The notes: generated from the letters alone by a model not told the origin. A stretch of DNA of 64,000 nucleotides from Dokdonia sp. Hel_I_53 (GCF_007827465.1 NZ_VISL01000001.1:625001-689000); one strand, 5' to 3'. Shown: positions 18,178 to 26,302, counted from the stretch's first letter. Numbers and translations are program-made.

Positions 18178-19128
18178 TTATGAGGATGCAAAGGATTTTT
18201 TATTCTTAGATCCTACCCCTCTTTTGATCTCTTGTTTTTGTAGAAGATACTTATTTGCATAAACCTTTGTAAAGTTTGCTCCAAAAAATAAAATCAAGCT
18301 ACTATAAGAAACCCATAACATTATAAGTATTATAGATCCAGCTGCACCGTAGGTTGAACCTGGCTCCATTATTTTAAAGTAATACGCCAGTAAAAATTTC
18401 CCTACAACGAAAAGCACAGCTGTTATCGCTGCGCCTACTCTCACAGCACGCCATCTTATATTTACATCAGGAAGAAATTTAAATAGTGCAGCAAACAGTG
18501 TATAAATTAAAATTAAAGACAACATGGTGTCTCCAATAAAAACTTTATCTACTGCTACCTCTGGCAATAAATACGCCAATCTGTTTGAAAATGTAGAGAT
18601 AAGCGTTGTCATTAAAAGACTTACTAATAATAGAAAACCCAATATTAATATAAACCCAAATCCTTTTGCTCTACTTTTAATTAAATTTATGACTCCCTCT
18701 TGAGCTCCTGCAGACATGCCCCATATTTTATTTAGTGCATTTTGTAATTGAAAAAACACCCCTGTAGCTCCATATATGAGAACGATTACCCCTACAATTG
18801 TGGTAAATAGACCTGTTTTTTTGTCTCCTCGATCAAGCATCATTAGACGAATGGATTCTGCTGTTTCTTGACCTATAGCTTTTGATATTTCATCAAGTAA
18901 TTCACCTTGTACAATCTCTTTTCCCCAGATACTCCCTACGACATTTAAAATTATGACAATCAATGCAGGTAGTGAGAGTATTGCGTAGTAAGCCACTATA
19001 GCACTTAATTGAAATGGATTTGAATCCATCCAATTGCGGTAAGTATCTTTGAGTAGCTCAGGTATATCTTTAAAATTAAAGGAACGACTACTGTGCTTTT
19101 TATAGCTAGATGACTGAAACTCTTTCAT
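18178..19128 (-). CDS. YihY/BrkB-family membrane protein
   Basis: 316 residues with about six membrane segments: around AIVAYYAILSLPALIVIIL, the TTIVGVIVLIYGATGVFFQL segment, FGFILILGFLLLVSLLMTT, a segment near 205-225, one near 235-255, and GAAGSIILIMLWVSYSSLIL. The stretch LNKIWGM and the final FFGANFTKVYAN are characteristic of the YihY (formerly 'ribonuclease BN', BrkB) family. Its biochemical function is unknown; older RNase BN naming is an error. The start codon sits only two to four bases after the strong terminator hairpin of the upstream gene, which makes its own promoter hard to place. Confidence 0.9.
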   Translation of the reverse strand: MKEFQSSSYKKHSSRSFNFKDIPELLKDTYRNWMDSNPFQLSAIVAYYAILSLPALIVIILNVVGSIWGKEIVQGELLDEISKAIGQETAESIRLMMLDRGDKKTGLFTTIVGVIVLIYGATGVFFQLQNALNKIWGMSAGAQEGVINLIKSRAKGFGFILILGFLLLVSLLMTTLISTFSNRLAYLLPEVAVDKVFIGDTMLSLILIYTLFAALFKFLPDVNIRWRAVRVGAAITAVLFVVGKFLLAYYFKIMEPGSTYGAAGSIILIMLWVSYSSLILFFGANFTKVYANKYLLQKQEIKRGVGSKNKKSFASS

Positions 19129-19132
19129 AGAA

Positions 19133-19157
19133 AAAACCCTCGATTCACGAGGGTTTT
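19133..19157 (-). terminator. Rho-independent terminator of the Old Yellow Enzyme gene
   Basis: AAAACCCTCG and CGAGGGTTTT form a perfect 10-bp stem around loop ATTCA. The minus-strand transcript ends in six T. It begins three bases after the stop of 19161-20267 and ends just before the yihY ATG (19128). Confidence 0.9.
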
Positions 19158-19160
19158 ATA

Positions 19161-20267
19161 TTAAGCTAATTCTGTAGATTCCGTTAACGTAGGATAATCA
19201 ATATATCCCTTTGGTCCAGGGCTATAAAAGGTTTCTTGATCTGGTTCATTTAGAGGTGCCTCTTTTTCAAAGCGTTGAGGCAAGTCTGGGTTTGCTAGAA
19301 AATCTCTACCGTATGCGATAAGATCCCCCTTGTTATCCATAAGGTCTTGATTACCGCTTTTAGCATCATACCCTCCACTTAAAATCAATAAACCATTAAA
19401 GGTGTCACGTATATTCTTACGAATATCTGTTGGTAAAGCTGGAGCTCCCATTGCTTCATGATCAACAAGATGCATATATAAAATACCTATGTTATTAATT
19501 TTTGAAGTTAAGTATGAAAATGTTTCTTCTTGCCCCTCAAAAGGACCAATATCATTCATAGCACCATTAGGTGAAATTCGTATACCTACCTTATCTACGC
19601 CTATTGCGTTTGCAACATGTTGTGTTACCTCCAGTGTTAATCTACATCTGTTTTCTACTGACCCTCCATAGTTATCAGTACGTTTATTAGTTTTAGGGTT
19701 AAGAAATTGATCTAGCAAATATCCATTTGCACTATGTACTTCTACCCCATTAAAACCTGCTTCTATTGCGTTTTTTGCTGCGGTTACATATTCTTTTATA
19801 ACAGTTTCAATATCTGAAATACTCATGGCTGTAGGCTCAGGAATTTCTAATTCTCCTTTACCATCTACATACATTTTTGTGCTCTCTGGTTTTATAGCAG
19901 ATGGTGCGAATATGATGGATCCTTCTGGCATATTATCAGGGTGAGAAACTCTTCCTGTATGCATTAATTGCATAAATATTCTTGCATCATTTTTATGCAC
20001 AGAATTTGTAACTGCTTTCCAAGCTTCTACTTGATGATCATTATAAATTCCAGGAATACGCGGATAACCTACACCATTAGGAGAGGGAGCAGTTCCTTCT
20101 GTTATTATGAGTCCAGCGGTGGCTCTTTCTCCGTAATATTTTGCCATGATATCCGTTGGGATATGCTCTTGTGTTGATCTCGATCGCGTAAGCGGCGCCA
20201 TTACCATTTTATTTTTAAGGGAGATGCGTTCACTATTTAGTGGAGATAATAATTCTGTATGTTTCAT
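19161..20267 (-). CDS. Alkene reductase, Old Yellow Enzyme family (NemA-like)
   Basis: 368 residues, normal length. FMN-binding and catalytic features of the OYE family: MAPLTRSRS near residue 23, QLMHTGRVSH, the substrate-binding His-Asn pair in EVHSANGYLLDQFLNP, DNYGGSVENRCR, and YGRDFLANPDL near the C-terminus. The enzyme reduces activated C=C bonds of enones, nitroesters and similar electrophiles with NAD(P)H. Cytosolic. Monocistronic, closed by a strong terminator. Divergent from the exonuclease/GIY-YIG gene across 245 bases that contain a degenerate palindrome copy. Confidence 0.93.
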   Translation of the reverse strand: MKHTELLSPLNSERISLKNKMVMAPLTRSRSTQEHIPTDIMAKYYGERATAGLIITEGTAPSPNGVGYPRIPGIYNDHQVEAWKAVTNSVHKNDARIFMQLMHTGRVSHPDNMPEGSIIFAPSAIKPESTKMYVDGKGELEIPEPTAMSISDIETVIKEYVTAAKNAIEAGFNGVEVHSANGYLLDQFLNPKTNKRTDNYGGSVENRCRLTLEVTQHVANAIGVDKVGIRISPNGAMNDIGPFEGQEETFSYLTSKINNIGILYMHLVDHEAMGAPALPTDIRKNIRDTFNGLLILSGGYDAKSGNQDLMDNKGDLIAYGRDFLANPDLPQRFEKEAPLNEPDQETFYSPGPKGYIDYPTLTESTELA

Positions 20268-20360
20268 CTTTTTCTTTTTTAGTAAAGTTATATTTAGACA
20301 GTGTGAGAACGGGTTAAGGTGCTGTTAAAACAATGTTTTTGTAATCACAAAAATTAGAAT

Positions 20361-20374
20361 GCTTTCGCGAAAGT
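20361..20374. repeat. Iterated palindrome, one-mismatch copy (intergenic)
   Basis: GCTTTCGCGAAAGT, differing from the core at the last base. It lies between the divergent OYE and exonuclease/GIY-YIG genes. Confidence 0.8.
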
Positions 20375-20512
20375 AGAATGCAACCATTTCTCTTTCAAAA
20401 AAAAGGAGTAGACTAAATTGCTAAATGAAAGTGAATTGATTTTTCGGAATTATTCCTAATTATTGGATTTTTTATATCTTAGCAAAGTATATATTAAGCG
20501 CTATTTAAAAAC

Positions 20513-21904
20513 ATGCAATCTGAAGTTTACAGTATTATTGACGTTGAAACTACCGGTAAGGTTATAAATGGTAATCGTATTACAGAGATTTGTGTCGTAC
20601 GCATAGAGAATGGAAAGATTACTGATAAATTTACTTCGCTTATAAACCCTGAACAATACATCCCTCCATTTATAACTAATCTTACAGGTATAGATGATGA
20701 AATGGTTTGTGATGCTCCATTATTTAAGGATATTGCTGGGCAAATTTTAGAGATCACAAGGGATGCCATATTTGTAGCACATAATGTCAACTTTGATTTT
20801 AATGTTTTAAAAAGTGAGTTTAAAAGAATTAATGTTCAATTTACCCTTAAGAAGCTTTGCACAGTAAGGCTTTCGCGCAAGCTTATCCCTAATTTATATA
20901 GTTATTCTTTAGGAAATATTTGTGCGTCTATTGGGATACCTCTTCATAATAGACATCGTGCTGAAGGAGATACAGATGCAACCGTCATACTCTTTAAGCG
21001 TATTATAGAACTTGATAAAGATCGTAAGGTGATTTCTATGTTTTTAAACGCGCGTTCAAAAGAAGCTACCCTCCCACCTCATTTACCGGCAAGAATTATA
21101 CAAGAATTGCCAGAAAATGCTGGCATCTATTTGTTTAAAGATAAAGGTGGAAAAGTAATTTATGTAGGTAAGGCCATAAACATTAAACAAAGAGTGCTGT
21201 CACATTTTTACGATAAAAAAAATAAAGAATATTTACTTGGACAAGAGACCTATCATATTGATTATGAATTAACAGGAAATGAATTATGTGCGTTGCTCTT
21301 AGAGTCTGAGTATATACAACACTATTATCCAAAGTATAATCGCGCACAGAAAATACCTGTAACCACATACTCCATTATTTCTTACGAGAACCGCAAAGGA
21401 ATCATACAGCTAGCTATTGCCAAAACAAAATACAGAAGTAGCGCTACACAAAAAACATATAAGAAAGCCGAAGCGCAAGCAAAGCTTATAGAGCTGTGTG
21501 AGCAATTTGAACTATGTCCTCGGTTTTGTGGTTTACAAGCTACATTTAATGCGTGTTCTCATTACAGTTTAAAAAATTGTAAAGGTATATGCAGTGATAA
21601 AGAAAAAGTTTCAACTTATAATAAGAGGGTTCAAAAAGCACTCGTATCGCTTCAAGAAAAATGCAAAACCTATATCATTAAAGAGGCTGGTAGAACGGAA
21701 GGTGAAAGTGCATTTATCTATGTTTTAGACGGTGTTTACAAAGGTTTTGGTTTTATCTCTCAAGAAGACCAAATTTCACCTTGGGATGTTATAGATACAT
21801 TTTTAGAACCTAAAAAAAGTACGTATCACACTAATATCATTTTAAATAGCTACCTCAAAAAAAATAAAACTTCACCTATATACCCATTATCACTCATAGC
21901 TTAA
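20513..21904 (+). CDS. DnaQ-family exonuclease fused to GIY-YIG endonuclease domain
   Basis: 463 residues. N-terminal DEDDh 3'-5' exonuclease: motif I IIDVETTG (residues ~8-15), motif II AHNVNFDFNVL, motif III HRAEGDTDAT, all catalytic residues present. After a linker comes a UvrC/Cho-type GIY-YIG domain: AGIYLFKDKGGKVIYVGKA near 203-221, IKQRV, and ELTGNELCALLLESE. A Cys-bearing region (CPRFCG...C..YSLKNCKGIC) follows, as in its paralogue at 1603-2919, which keeps the GIY-YIG half but has lost the exonuclease residues. Fusions of this sort are annotated as DNA polymerase III epsilon-like or exonuclease proteins; a role in nucleotide-excision-type repair is probable. A weak palindrome look-alike (GCTTTCGCGCAAGC, 20869-20882) lies inside the exonuclease domain. 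Confidence 0.92.
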   Translation: MQSEVYSIIDVETTGKVINGNRITEICVVRIENGKITDKFTSLINPEQYIPPFITNLTGIDDEMVCDAPLFKDIAGQILEITRDAIFVAHNVNFDFNVLKSEFKRINVQFTLKKLCTVRLSRKLIPNLYSYSLGNICASIGIPLHNRHRAEGDTDATVILFKRIIELDKDRKVISMFLNARSKEATLPPHLPARIIQELPENAGIYLFKDKGGKVIYVGKAINIKQRVLSHFYDKKNKEYLLGQETYHIDYELTGNELCALLLESEYIQHYYPKYNRAQKIPVTTYSIISYENRKGIIQLAIAKTKYRSSATQKTYKKAEAQAKLIELCEQFELCPRFCGLQATFNACSHYSLKNCKGICSDKEKVSTYNKRVQKALVSLQEKCKTYIIKEAGRTEGESAFIYVLDGVYKGFGFISQEDQISPWDVIDTFLEPKKSTYHTNIILNSYLKKNKTSPIYPLSLIA

Positions 21905-21906
21905 TT

Positions 21907-22191
21907 ATGAACACTGCTATCCAATACAAAGAGTATTACCTACAATTTCCAGAAGCATTAGTACGTAAGTATCCAGAATTAAATTTTGAAAATCATTGCT
22001 ATTTAAGAATTGCGCTAGATAATGTCGTAGGAACTAAGTGGGATAAACGAATTGCAAAGCCTGCCTATAAACATCTAAACACTAGGCAACGTGCATTGGT
22101 GATAGAATATCTATCAAACTACCTAGATGACAAAGCTCTTTTGCAGTCTCATCACATGATATCGATGGCTTATCGAGGTAAGCTAGTCTAG
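21907..22191 (+). CDS. Small hypothetical protein, 94 aa
   Basis: I recognise no domain. The protein is short, basic, predicted helical, with conserved-looking aromatic and Arg residues (ENHCYLRIALDNVVGTKWD, NTRQRALVIEYL) and no signal peptide or membrane segment. It begins two bases after the stop of the exonuclease/GIY-YIG gene, so it is almost certainly co-transcribed and perhaps translationally coupled. That position suggests a link to nucleic acid repair, though this is inference from spacing only. The next gene, rlmF, has its own promoter. Confidence 0.75.
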   Translation: MNTAIQYKEYYLQFPEALVRKYPELNFENHCYLRIALDNVVGTKWDKRIAKPAYKHLNTRQRALVIEYLSNYLDDKALLQSHHMISMAYRGKLV

Positions 22192-22255
22192 CTTTATAAA
22201 GTTTATGACCAACTTATATGTAAACCATAAGATTGATACTTTTTTATGTGGTAAT

Positions 22256-22285
22256 TTTGAATTTTATAGAATGCCTATAATTTTG
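22256..22285 (+). promoter_or_regulatory. Promoter of rlmF
   Basis: TTTG (22256-22259), 18 bases, then TAATTTTG (22278-22285), close to the Bacteroidota primary-sigma consensus TTTG-N19-21-TAnnTTTG. It ends 15 bases before the rlmF ATG, giving a very short leader. Confidence 0.65.
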
Positions 22286-22300
22286 CAAATAATTTAATGA

Positions 22301-23146
22301 ATGCATCCAAATAACAGAAACAAGGACCCTTATCAATTTAAATATTTACGTAAGGCTAACCCTAAACTTTCGCCATATATTCTCGATACAGACAGAGGTA
22401 TACAAACCGTCGATTTTACAAACTCTGATGCTGTACTCGAACTTAACCGGGCAATAATGTTAAGTGATTACTCGCTTAATGCATATGAACTTCCTAGTGG
22501 CTATTTATGCCCAGCAGTTCCTGGACGTGCAGATTATCTATTATATCTTAAGGATTTTATTAATAAGGAACAAGCCCATGGTTTAGATATAGGCACTGGT
22601 GCAAATTTTATATATCCATTACTAGCAGCATCGTTATTTAAATGGAAAATGAAAGGAGTAGATACAGATAAAAATGCTATTAAAAATGCATCTCTCCTCA
22701 TAGAAAATAATACTCATCTCAAAGGTTTTCTAACTGCTGCACACCAATCTACACCTGCTCATATTTTTGAAGGAATACTATTACCTGGTGAGAAATATGA
22801 TTTTACAATGTGCAACCCGCCGTTTTACAGTTCTGAAAAGGAAGCATTTAAAGCGACAAAAGATAAATCGAAAGGGTTGAAACTTAAAGAAGTAACGAGG
22901 AATTTCAAAGGACAGTCTAATGAGCTCTGGTGCAATGGTGGAGAAGCGCTTTTTGTAAAGAGAATGATTAAAGAAAGTGTGAAGTTTAAATCTCAAGTAG
23001 GTTGGTTTACTACACTCATTTCTAAAAATGAAAATTTACCTAAACTTAAAAAACAACTTGAAAAACTCAACTCTGTTTATCAGACTGTTGATATGTCACA
23101 AGGCAATAAAAAATCAAGGTTTCTAGCCTGGAAGTTTAAAGAGTAA
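22301..23146 (+). CDS. rlmF: 23S rRNA (adenine-1618-N6)-methyltransferase RlmF
   Basis: 281 residues. The start MHPNNRNKDPY and the early block with YLCPAVPGRADYL are typical of RlmF (YbiN, DUF890). SAM-binding motif GLDIGTGANFIYPLL near residue 94, acidic GVDTDKNAI, and the catalytic NPPFYSSEKEA motif of N6-adenine methyltransferases near residue 171, followed by the family's NELWCNGGEALFVKRMI. It methylates A1618 of 23S rRNA in the cytosol. Its own promoter lies directly upstream. Convergent with a small lipoprotein gene whose stop is seven bases away. Confidence 0.95.
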   Translation: MHPNNRNKDPYQFKYLRKANPKLSPYILDTDRGIQTVDFTNSDAVLELNRAIMLSDYSLNAYELPSGYLCPAVPGRADYLLYLKDFINKEQAHGLDIGTGANFIYPLLAASLFKWKMKGVDTDKNAIKNASLLIENNTHLKGFLTAAHQSTPAHIFEGILLPGEKYDFTMCNPPFYSSEKEAFKATKDKSKGLKLKEVTRNFKGQSNELWCNGGEALFVKRMIKESVKFKSQVGWFTTLISKNENLPKLKKQLEKLNSVYQTVDMSQGNKKSRFLAWKFKE

Positions 23147-23153
23147 TGCTATT

Positions 23154-23669
23154 TTATTTATGATGAAAATCTCTACCCTTTATCTGTAGGTCTTGGTCTA
23201 TTAAATAGTCAGAAATTCTACGTTTTTGACCGTATTGTGTATGCACAAATGATAGATGTAATGAATCTTTGCTTGCATGAAAAATTCTAAAATCTTTATA
23301 ATTTTCAGTAGTACCTAATAATTTTGGAATCTGATTGCTTGTGATTCTAATATATGTAAAGTTTTGAGAGTCTTTTATGATTTTCCAAGAGCCTTTTAAC
23401 GACTTTCCGCAATCACTATTTTCAATATTGTTATCATAAACATTGCCATCATTCATAAAAGTCTGCCTATACTTTAAAAAACAATCGCCCATATTCATTC
23501 TAGTTTTTCCATTGTATCTTTTTAATAGCTTCCAAGTTTTCAAACTGTCGCCAGCTATTATTTGTGCTAAGTCATCAGGTACTTGATAAGGCTCTTTTTT
23601 TATCTTTTCCTTGCACCTTGTAAAGCATAAGATAGCAACCAGACTAAACAAAAATGATGATTTTTTCAT
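23154..23669 (-). CDS. Small putative lipoprotein, lipocalin-like size
   Basis: 171 residues. A hydrophobic start (FLFSLVAILCF) ends at a Cys, but the lipobox reads FTRC with Arg before the Cys, which is unusual, so lipidation is not certain. The body has an SWK-type pattern (DSLKTWKLLKRYNGKTR, LKGSWKIIKDSQNFTYIRI, SKDSLHLSF) seen in small lipocalin-like and DUF-type lipoproteins of Bacteroidota. No specific family recognised. Divergent from the pseudouridine synthase gene across 59 bases. Confidence 0.7.
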   Translation of the reverse strand: MKKSSFLFSLVAILCFTRCKEKIKKEPYQVPDDLAQIIAGDSLKTWKLLKRYNGKTRMNMGDCFLKYRQTFMNDGNVYDNNIENSDCGKSLKGSWKIIKDSQNFTYIRITSNQIPKLLGTTENYKDFRIFHASKDSLHLSFVHTQYGQKRRISDYLIDQDLQIKGRDFHHK

Positions 23670-23728
23670 TTTTAAATATAAGCATTATACTTAGTATCAT
23701 TAATTTCGTACAAAAGATAAAGTAAGGT

Positions 23729-24304
23729 ATGCCGTTACATAAGCATTTTAAGTTATACAAACCTTATGGGTATATAAGTCAAATGCTAAGCAATGATGAA
23801 AGGCAATCCCGCAAAAAAAAATTTTTAAGTGATTTATATCCATTTCCTATGGGTGTTATGGCTATAGGGAGGCTTGATGAAAAGTCTGAAGGGTTATTAC
23901 TTCTTACAACAGATGGGAAATTATCAGACATGATAAATAGATCTGGAGTAGAAAAAGAATATTATGCACAAGTAGATGGTCAAATTTCTGATAAGGAGAT
24001 CAAAAAACTTAAAGAAGGAGTAACGATAGGTGTTAATGGTAAAAAATACTTAACAAAACCGTGTAAGGTACACATAGTTGATTCTCCTCAATTCCCGGAT
24101 CGCAGTAAAAAGATTAGAGATAGTAGACATGGTCCTACTTCTTGGATATCAATTATTATAAAGGAAGGAAAATACAGACAGGTTAGGAAGATGACTAGTG
24201 CAGTAGGATTTCCAACTTTAAGACTTGTAAGAATAAGAATAGGCTCTCAAACCTTAAAAGATTTGGAGCCTAGTCAAGTAATTTCTGTAAAAAAACTTAT
24301 TTGA
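23729..24304 (+). CDS. 23S rRNA pseudouridine synthase, RluE-like (RsuA family)
   Basis: 191 residues. No S4 domain, as in RluE. The catalytic motif is GRLDEKSEGLLLLTTDG near residues 47-63 (the Asp of RLD is the nucleophile). Further RsuA-family motifs: EKEYYAQVDG, and the EGKYRQVRKMTSAVGFPTLRLVRIRIG block, which is nearly invariant in RluE/RluF. The probable target is U2457 of 23S rRNA, by homology. Cytosolic. It ends one base from the stop of the cold-shock-domain gene on the other strand, so transcripts converge with no terminator that I can see. Confidence 0.9.
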   Translation: MPLHKHFKLYKPYGYISQMLSNDERQSRKKKFLSDLYPFPMGVMAIGRLDEKSEGLLLLTTDGKLSDMINRSGVEKEYYAQVDGQISDKEIKKLKEGVTIGVNGKKYLTKPCKVHIVDSPQFPDRSKKIRDSRHGPTSWISIIIKEGKYRQVRKMTSAVGFPTLRLVRIRIGSQTLKDLEPSQVISVKKLI

Positions 24305-24305
24305 T

Positions 24306-24755
24306 TTATGCTAGTTTGCTTACGCGCACAGCATTCCATCCTTTTTGTCCTTTCTCAATTTCATATGAAACTTTATTCCCTTCTTTGAGTTCACCATCTC
24401 TTACTTCAGAAATGTGAACAAAGTATTTTTCTGGGGTATCTGCATCCTTAATGAATCCAAAACCTTTTGAAGCATCAAAAAATTCTACAAAACCAGTATG
24501 GATTGGATCTGGCTCATCGCCATCTTGTTTTTTTGGTATTCCTAGTACAATATCACCTACATCTACCTCTTCCTTAAGAGAGGGATCTGGTGGAGTATCA
24601 ACTAATTGTCCTAAATGATTTACATAAATAAATTCATTTCTATCTACACCGCCATTCTCTTTTTTTGCTTCGCGCTTCTTACGCTTGTCTTCTGCCTTTT
24701 TTAGGCGCTTTTTTTCTCTTTCTTTTTTGCCAAAGGTTTCTTGTGGTCTTGCCAT
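24306..24755 (-). CDS. Cold-shock-domain protein with basic N-terminal extension
   Basis: 149 residues. The C-terminal ~65 residues are a cold shock domain: GFVEFFDASKGFGFIKDAD carries RNP1 (KGFGFI), KYFVHISEV carries RNP2 (FVHIS), and the domain ends in KGWNAVRVSKL. Residues ~5-32 are a dense Lys/Arg/Glu helix (KKEREKKRLKKAEDKRKKR) that should add RNA affinity. This two-part layout is common in Flavobacteriia. Binds single-stranded nucleic acid. Expression may be controlled through a long leader: the best promoter is about 200 bases upstream, right behind a palindrome copy. Confidence 0.9.
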   Translation of the reverse strand: MARPQETFGKKEREKKRLKKAEDKRKKREAKKENGGVDRNEFIYVNHLGQLVDTPPDPSLKEEVDVGDIVLGIPKKQDGDEPDPIHTGFVEFFDASKGFGFIKDADTPEKYFVHISEVRDGELKEGNKVSYEIEKGQKGWNAVRVSKLA

Positions 24756-24927
24756 TAACTATTTTATAATTTTAATTTGAAAGCCTAAGTAGCTCTTAGA
24801 CCCTTCACAGTTTGTAATATTAATTTATCTAAGTAAGTAGTAAATTATAACAAAGGTTAATACAACAGGTCGTGAATGGTTGTAAAGATACGTAATTAAA
24901 TTGGATTTTAGTGTGGTATCCATGAGG

Positions 24928-24949
24928 TTACGCTTTCGCGAAAGCGTAA
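24928..24949. repeat. Iterated palindrome, extended copy (intergenic)
   Basis: A perfect 22-base dyad: the 16-base CGCTTTCGCGAAAGCG at 24931-24946 flanked by TTA and TAA. It is the longest exact intergenic version together with the one at 47105-47126. Confidence 0.95.
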
Positions 24950-24954
24950 ATTTT

Positions 24955-24985
24955 CAAATATATTGGAGTTAGTTCTATTAACTAA
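24955..24985 (-). promoter_or_regulatory. Candidate promoter of the cold-shock-domain gene
   Basis: On the minus strand TATATTTG (24962-24955) is preceded at 19 bases by TTAG (24985-24982), one base off TTTG. Transcription would start near 24948, so the palindrome would lie at the very 5' end of a leader of about 190 bases. No expression data. Confidence 0.45.
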
Positions 24986-25066
24986 GTTGTTATTGTTTTC
25001 TTAGCAATGGGTTAAATAAATAAGAATATTTAATAAACCTCTTTACATTTATTAAAAACAGAAATT

Positions 25067-25381
25067 ATGAAAAACGAGAAGAATAAAAGTAATAGTGATA
25101 AAGGTACTGACAATTATAATTCTAATATTACAAATGAGGATTTACAAGCCTTAGGCAAAGATTTTCAAAACAATATACGTCAAGATGGTGGAGATGACAC
25201 TATGTTATCAGAAAGAAACAAGAAGGTTGATTTTGCTGGGAAAGATTTAGATATACCTGGAAGAACTGCTGCTAGTAAAAAAACCACAAATCGTATAACA
25301 GATGAAGAAAATATGCTTCACAGTCAAGGCAGCTCATCAAATGAGAATTTAGAAGAGCAAAGCGATCGATACACCAAATAG
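25067..25381 (+). CDS. Small hydrophilic hypothetical protein, probably disordered
   Basis: 104 residues with almost no hydrophobic stretch, rich in Asn, Asp, Lys, Ser and Glu (for example the Asn/Ser/Asp-rich first 30 residues and the SSSNENLEEQSDRY tail). No signal peptide or membrane segment. I recognise no family. The composition resembles small intrinsically disordered or stress-induced proteins, but that is inference. The ATG has a purine-rich upstream stretch (AAAAACAGAAATT), and a strong terminator follows 15 bases after the stop, which supports a real monocistronic gene. Confidence 0.7.
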   Translation: MKNEKNKSNSDKGTDNYNSNITNEDLQALGKDFQNNIRQDGGDDTMLSERNKKVDFAGKDLDIPGRTAASKKTTNRITDEENMLHSQGSSSNENLEEQSDRYTK

Positions 25382-25396
25382 ATTTTAATACTAATT

Positions 25397-25420
25397 AAAA
25401 GCGACTTTATGGTCGCTTTT
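25397..25420 (+). terminator. Rho-independent terminator
   Basis: AAAAGCGAC and GTCGCTTTT form a 9-bp stem around TTTATG, followed on the plus strand by a run of seven T. It closes the 25067-25381 gene. Confidence 0.9.
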
Positions 25421-25444
25421 TTTATTTAAGAACAAAAAACTCAA

Positions 25445-25795
25445 ATGGTTTTAGTACACACAATTATTTTATGTCTTATAGGTTTTTCATTTCTTTATTA
25501 TGGTGTGAGTTGCCTATCTTCAAGATTTATGATTACTGAGTTTGACCGTTTTGGTCTAAGTGAATCACAACGCAAAATCACAGGAGCTGCTCAAATATTA
25601 GGTGGATTAGGTATTTTGGCAGGTTTTTTATTTAATCCTCTCCAAGTAGTGGCTCTTACGGGTTTAGCTTTATTAATGTTTATGGGATGGATTATAAGGC
25701 TACAAACAAGGGATAATTTTAAAGCGGCTTTACCCGCTTTTTTATTATTTACCGTTTGCCTTTACCTCATTCACTATATACTAAACATTAAATAA
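25445..25795 (+). CDS. DoxX-like small membrane protein (first of a facing pair)
   Basis: 116 residues with four predicted membrane helices: residues ~3-22, ~47-65 (ITGAAQILGGLGILAGFLF), ~68-85 (VVALTGLALLMFMGWII) and ~95-113. The motif EFDRFGLSESQRKITGAAQILGG is the sort seen in DoxX and DoxX-like proteins. Inner membrane; function unknown, though the family is often linked to quinone or stress contexts. Its last eight bases overlap the end of a related gene on the other strand. Confidence 0.8.
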   Translation: MVLVHTIILCLIGFSFLYYGVSCLSSRFMITEFDRFGLSESQRKITGAAQILGGLGILAGFLFNPLQVVALTGLALLMFMGWIIRLQTRDNFKAALPAFLLFTVCLYLIHYILNIK

Positions 25796-26150
25796 GTACA
25801 ATGACCGCAGATAGTATTAAGAACAGTAGTGCCGGAAATGACTTTTTAATAGGATCACTTATTTTAACATGCATTGCTATAGCTACTGCCATCATTAATA
25901 CGATTCCTAAAGCACTGTAAAATTCTAATTCTGGATAAAAGATAGATAGCAACAATCCTATTGCTAAAGTGCATTTTACAATTCCTACTAGAATCATAGT
26001 CGTTTTTGAAAGCCCATATCGTGAAAACTCCTCTTCTAAGGATGATGCACCTCCTCCTCTCCATTGAGAACTTTTTCCATTACGAAGAAGCCACACGTTT
26101 AAGATACTTAAGCCTACAATAAGTTTAATAACAATTATAATATATTCCAT
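25788..26150 (-). CDS. DoxX-like small membrane protein (second of a facing pair)
   Basis: 120 residues, four membrane helices, same plan as the 25445-25795 gene. The shared motif is EEFSRYGLSKTTMILVG, matching EFDRFGLSESQRKITG of its neighbour at the same place. The N-terminus (MEYIIIVIKLIVGLSILNVWLLR) resembles the DoxX family. The two genes are tail to tail with their stops overlapping by eight bases, so I infer an inverted tandem duplication of an ancestral gene, now well diverged. Confidence 0.8.
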   Translation of the reverse strand: MEYIIIVIKLIVGLSILNVWLLRNGKSSQWRGGGASSLEEEFSRYGLSKTTMILVGIVKCTLAIGLLLSIFYPELEFYSALGIVLMMAVAIAMHVKISDPIKKSFPALLFLILSAVIVLI

Positions 26151-26302
26151 AAAATTTATTTTTTATAAATCTAGAATAATATTTCTCACATCTCAAAGTT
26201 TTAGCATTGATTTATATTTTTCATAAAATAAAACTGATTAAAATAAAATCTATTTGAACTCAGGATATAACATTCAATAGACCAAAGAGGGTTCTATTTG
26301 AT

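Larger units (their letters stand above)
24756..25066. other. Intergenic region between divergent genes with palindrome and candidate promoter
   Basis: 311 bases without a gene. It holds the palindrome copy at 24928-24949, a candidate minus-strand promoter at 24955-24985 and about 190 bases that would form the leader of the cold-shock gene. On the plus strand towards 25067 I see no clear TAnnTTTG box. Confidence 0.7.
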
